DNA of 7,309 nt from Rickettsiales bacterium (GTDB lineage Bacteria; Pseudomonadota; Alphaproteobacteria; Rickettsiales; UBA3002): positions 1 through 7,309 of the forward strand of contig CANEUT010000080.1 in NCBI GenBank assembly GCA_947441895.1. Direction: 5' to 3'. Position 1 is the first letter of the stretch. Every line of letters starts with the position of its first letter. This document shows, in pieces, positions 5,011-7,309 of this stretch. The notes below the pieces were generated by a model. That model was given only the letters and a program-made list of their open reading frames with translations. It was not told the origin of the DNA and searched no databases. Position numbers and translations under genes: made by a program.

Positions 5011-7309
5011 CTAAGCGGCGAGTGAGGCCTTAATGGCGCTTAATGCCGCTTCCAGTTTATCACCATCGGGCCCTCCGCCTTGGGCAAAATCAGGCCGTCC
5101 GCCGCCACCTTGACCGCCAACGGCGGCCACACCGGCTTTCACCAGCGTTGGCGCATCGGCCTTGCCGGAAAGTTCTTTGCCAATGGCGATGATGATATTG
5201 GCTTTGCCCTCAGTGCTCGACACGGCCGCGATCACCGCATCACCATGTTTTTGTTGCAGCGCTTGGGCCAAGTCACGCAGGCTTTTTGCATCCAGCTCGC
5301 CAAAATTTTTGGCGGCCAGCTTCACCTTACCAACGTCTTCCAGTGCTGCTTCGGCGCCAGCGCCACCCATGGCGGCTTGTTTTTTAGCTTCGGCCAGCTG
5401 CTTGTTCAGCTTTTTATTTTCATCCTGCAGCGTGGCGACGGGGGCTTGCGCTTTTGCCGTTTCGGCGGCGTAGCGCGCCGGCAAGTCAAGCAGCGTTGCG
5501 GTTTTTAGTGCGTTAGCATCGGGCAGGGGAGTGGCGGCAGCGGTGGGCATTTTCAATTCCGCGCGCAGACGTGCATTTTCGTCGATGACGTTCTGTAATT
5601 GCTGTTGCTGGGCGCTTAATTGCTCAAGCATATAGCTGCGCACGCCTTCGCCGGTGACGGCTTCAATGCGACGCACGCCCGAGCTGACCGATCCTTCGGA
5701 AATGATTTTGAACAGGCCAATATCGCCCGTGTTGCCAACATGGGTGCCGCCGCAGAGTTCGACCGAGAAGTCACCGCCATCGGCTTTTTTGCCCATGGCC
5801 AGCACGCGCACTTCATCGCCATATTTCTCGCCGAAAAGCGCCATGGCGCCTGATTTGATGGCTTCATCTTGTGTCATCAGCTTGGTGGTGGCGGGGCTGT
5901 TTTGCGCCACATAATGGTTCACCACCCGCTCCACTGCATCCAGCTCATCCCGGACAATTTGCTTAGGGTTGGTCACGTCGAACCGCAGGCGGCTGGCATC
6001 CACCAGCGAGCCTTTTTGCGTAATATGTTCGCCGAGTTTTTCACGCAGCGCGGCATGCAGCAGGTGCGTGGCCGAATGGTTGGCGCGAATCTGGTCGCGG
6101 AACTTTGAATCGATATGGAGTTCTACTGGGTCTCCAATTTTTATGCTGCCAGATGAGATGATAATCTCATGAGCATGCACACCTTCGATAGGCTTAGTAG
6201 TATTGGCAACGCCCGCGTAAATTCTTAGCCCTTTGGATTCATGATGCTCACTGGATTCATAGTATCTATCGCCGCCAATGCTTCCTCTATCACCGATTTG
6301 CCCGCCCGATTCACCATAGAATGGAGTTTGATTGGTTACCAAAAGACCAGTCTCACCAGCTTTAAGTTCATCTACTTCTATACCATTTTTTACAAGAGCT
6401 TTGACGATGCCCTGTGCCGAATCCATGGCATAACCAAGGAATTCGGTGCTGCCCACGCGTTCTTTAATATCGAACCACAGGGCCGATGTGGCCGACTGCC
6501 CCGAGCCTTTCCACGCGGCGCGGGCGCGTTCGCGCTGCTCGTTCATGGCGGCTTCGAAGGCGGGCAAGTCAACGGTGATGCTATCGGCACGCAGAATATC
6601 TTGCGTCAAATCCAGCGGAAAACCGTAGGTGTCATAGAGTTTAAATGCAGTCGTTCCTGAAAAAATGCTGCCACTTACAGCGGCTTTTTCTTCCTCAAGC
6701 AGCTTCAGGCCGCGACCGAGGGTTTCTTTGAATTTTTCTTCTTCCAGCTTCAGCGTTTCGCTGATGACGGCTTGCGCGCGCTGAAGTTCGGGGTAGGCGC
6801 TGCCCATTTCACCCACCAGCGTGGGCACCAGCTGATGCATGAGTGGCGCGGTGCAGCCCAGCATGTGCGCGTGGCGCATGGCGCGGCGCATAATGCGGCG
6901 AAGCACATAGCCACGGCCATCGTTGCTTGGCAGCACGCCATCGGCAATAAGGAATGAGCTTGAACGCAGATGATCGGCAATCACGCGATGGCTCACGTGG
7001 TGAGCAGCATTGTTATTTTTGGAGAACTCTTCCGATGCCGCGATGAGTGTTTTGAACAAATCGATGTCGTAATTGTCATGCACGCCTTGCAGCACGGCGG
7101 TGAGGCGTTCAAGGCCCATGCCGGTATCGATGCTAGGTTTGGGAAGGGCAACTCGGGTGTCTTTGTCACGCTGTTCGAACTGCATGAACACCAGATTCCA
7201 GATTTCAATGAAGCGGTCGCCATCTTCACCGGGTGAGCCGGGAGGGCCGCCCGCGATATGGTCGCCATGGTCGAAGAAAATTTCGGAGCAGGGGCCGCAG
7301 GGGCCGGTG
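5011..7309 (-). CDS. alaS: Alanyl-tRNA synthetase, N-terminus cut by the window edge
   Basis: The enzyme charges tRNA-Ala with alanine and edits mischarged Ser or Gly. The frame is open from the right edge (first full codon Thr of TGPCGPCSEIFFDHGDH) to a TAG at 5013-5011, giving 765 visible residues. By comparison with family members of about 875, roughly 165 N-terminal residues are missing. In visible numbering: the class II core has the PCGPC loop at 3-7, GGPPGSP at about 20-26, and the GMGLERL motif 3 region at about 63-69. The editing domain has TPFYGESGGQ at 328-337, HSATH at 411-415 and the CGGTH zinc motif at 519-523. Two short coiled-coil-like stretches follow (QQQQLQNVIDENARLRAEL; DENKKLNKQLAEAKKQ). 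The C-Ala domain ends with GGGGRPDFAQGGG. The internal GTG at 7191 is not the start, since conserved AlaRS sequence continues upstream. A segment at about 6121-6420 has lower GC than its flanks. It is followed by icd on the same strand. Confidence 0.97.
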   Translation of the reverse strand, partial: TGPCGPCSEIFFDHGDHIAGGPPGSPGEDGDRFIEIWNLVFMQFEQRDKDTRVALPKPSIDTGMGLERLTAVLQGVHDNYDIDLFKTLIAASEEFSKNNNAAHHVSHRVIADHLRSSSFLIADGVLPSNDGRGYVLRRIMRRAMRHAHMLGCTAPLMHQLVPTLVGEMGSAYPELQRAQAVISETLKLEEEKFKETLGRGLKLLEEEKAAVSGSIFSGTTAFKLYDTYGFPLDLTQDILRADSITVDLPAFEAAMNEQRERARAAWKGSGQSATSALWFDIKERVGSTEFLGYAMDSAQGIVKALVKNGIEVDELKAGETGLLVTNQTPFYGESGGQIGDRGSIGGDRYYESSEHHESKGLRIYAGVANTTKPIEGVHAHEIIISSGSIKIGDPVELHIDSKFRDQIRANHSATHLLHAALREKLGEHITQKGSLVDASRLRFDVTNPKQIVRDELDAVERVVNHYVAQNSPATTKLMTQDEAIKSGAMALFGEKYGDEVRVLAMGKKADGGDFSVELCGGTHVGNTGDIGLFKIISEGSVSSGVRRIEAVTGEGVRSYMLEQLSAQQQQLQNVIDENARLRAELKMPTAAATPLPDANALKTATLLDLPARYAAETAKAQAPVATLQDENKKLNKQLAEAKKQAAMGGAGAEAALEDVGKVKLAAKNFGELDAKSLRDLAQALQQKHGDAVIAAVSSTEGKANIIIAIGKELSGKADAPTLVKAGVAAVGGQGGGGRPDFAQGGGPDGDKLEAALSAIKASLAA

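Noticed and set aside
5080..5508. Plus-strand open frame of 142 codons inside the 3' part of alaS
   Set aside because: It is a shadow of the alaS frame in GC-rich sequence, with no start signals or recognisable motifs.
6241..6660. Plus-strand open frame of 139 codons inside alaS
   Set aside because: It is antisense to strongly conserved AlaRS coding sequence, and its translation shows no recognisable domain.
6993..7268. Minus-strand ATG frame at 7268 as a separate small gene
   Set aside because: It is out of frame with alaS, which is continuous and conserved across the same bases to the window edge.

Overview
The window looks like chromosomal DNA from an alphaproteobacterium. The support is an alaS-icd gene pair on one strand (recA-alaS-icd is a familiar alphaproteobacterial order), a long 'type II' isocitrate dehydrogenase of the kind known from Rickettsia and Thermus, and a CG-rich palindromic repeat of a style common in alphaproteobacterial genomes. 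Base composition is moderately GC-rich in the core genes and clearly lower in the first 600 bases and in one patch of alaS. I cannot name the genus; a deep-branching or Rickettsia-related lineage is an inference from the IDH type only.

Layout: (1) 1-566, minus strand: the 5' part of an AT-richer gene for an unrecognised exported protein, running off the left edge. (2) 605-1735, minus: a WbpG-type N-acetyl sugar amidotransferase. (3) 1736-1803: a 68-bp divergent intergenic region. (4) 1804-2541, plus: a HisH-type glutamine amidotransferase gene interrupted by a roughly 120-bp multi-hairpin repeat (2221-2340) that keeps the frame but brings in a TAG stop. (5) 2534-3304, plus: an intact HisF2-type acetamidino-modification protein. 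(6) 3305-3406: a convergent intergenic region with a terminator for the minus-strand gene and a second inverted repeat. (7) 3407-4882, minus: isocitrate dehydrogenase. (8) 4883-5010: the alaS-icd spacer. (9) 5011-7309, minus: alanyl-tRNA synthetase, truncated by the right edge at its N-terminus.

Genes 2, 4 and 5 form a functional set. In the WbpG/HisH2/HisF2 system, HisH releases ammonia from glutamine, HisF channels it, and WbpG uses it with ATP to turn an acetamido group of a nucleotide-activated surface sugar into an acetamidino group. This chemistry is known for O-antigen sugars and for pseudaminic or legionaminic acid derivatives. The sugar substrate cannot be told from this window. The glutaminase subunit appears broken: its catalytic Cys lies before the stop, and its His-x-Glu lies after it. 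Three clear genes here (wbpG, icd, alaS) end in TAG, so TAG is very probably a true stop. The system may therefore be decaying, running on free ammonia, or using a split or read-through HisH.

The main points for a second look are the repeat inside hisH, the low-GC patch inside alaS, and the Asp-Ile coenzyme motif that predicts NAD+ use by the IDH. I found no CRISPR array, tRNA, rRNA, transposase or obviously new defence system.
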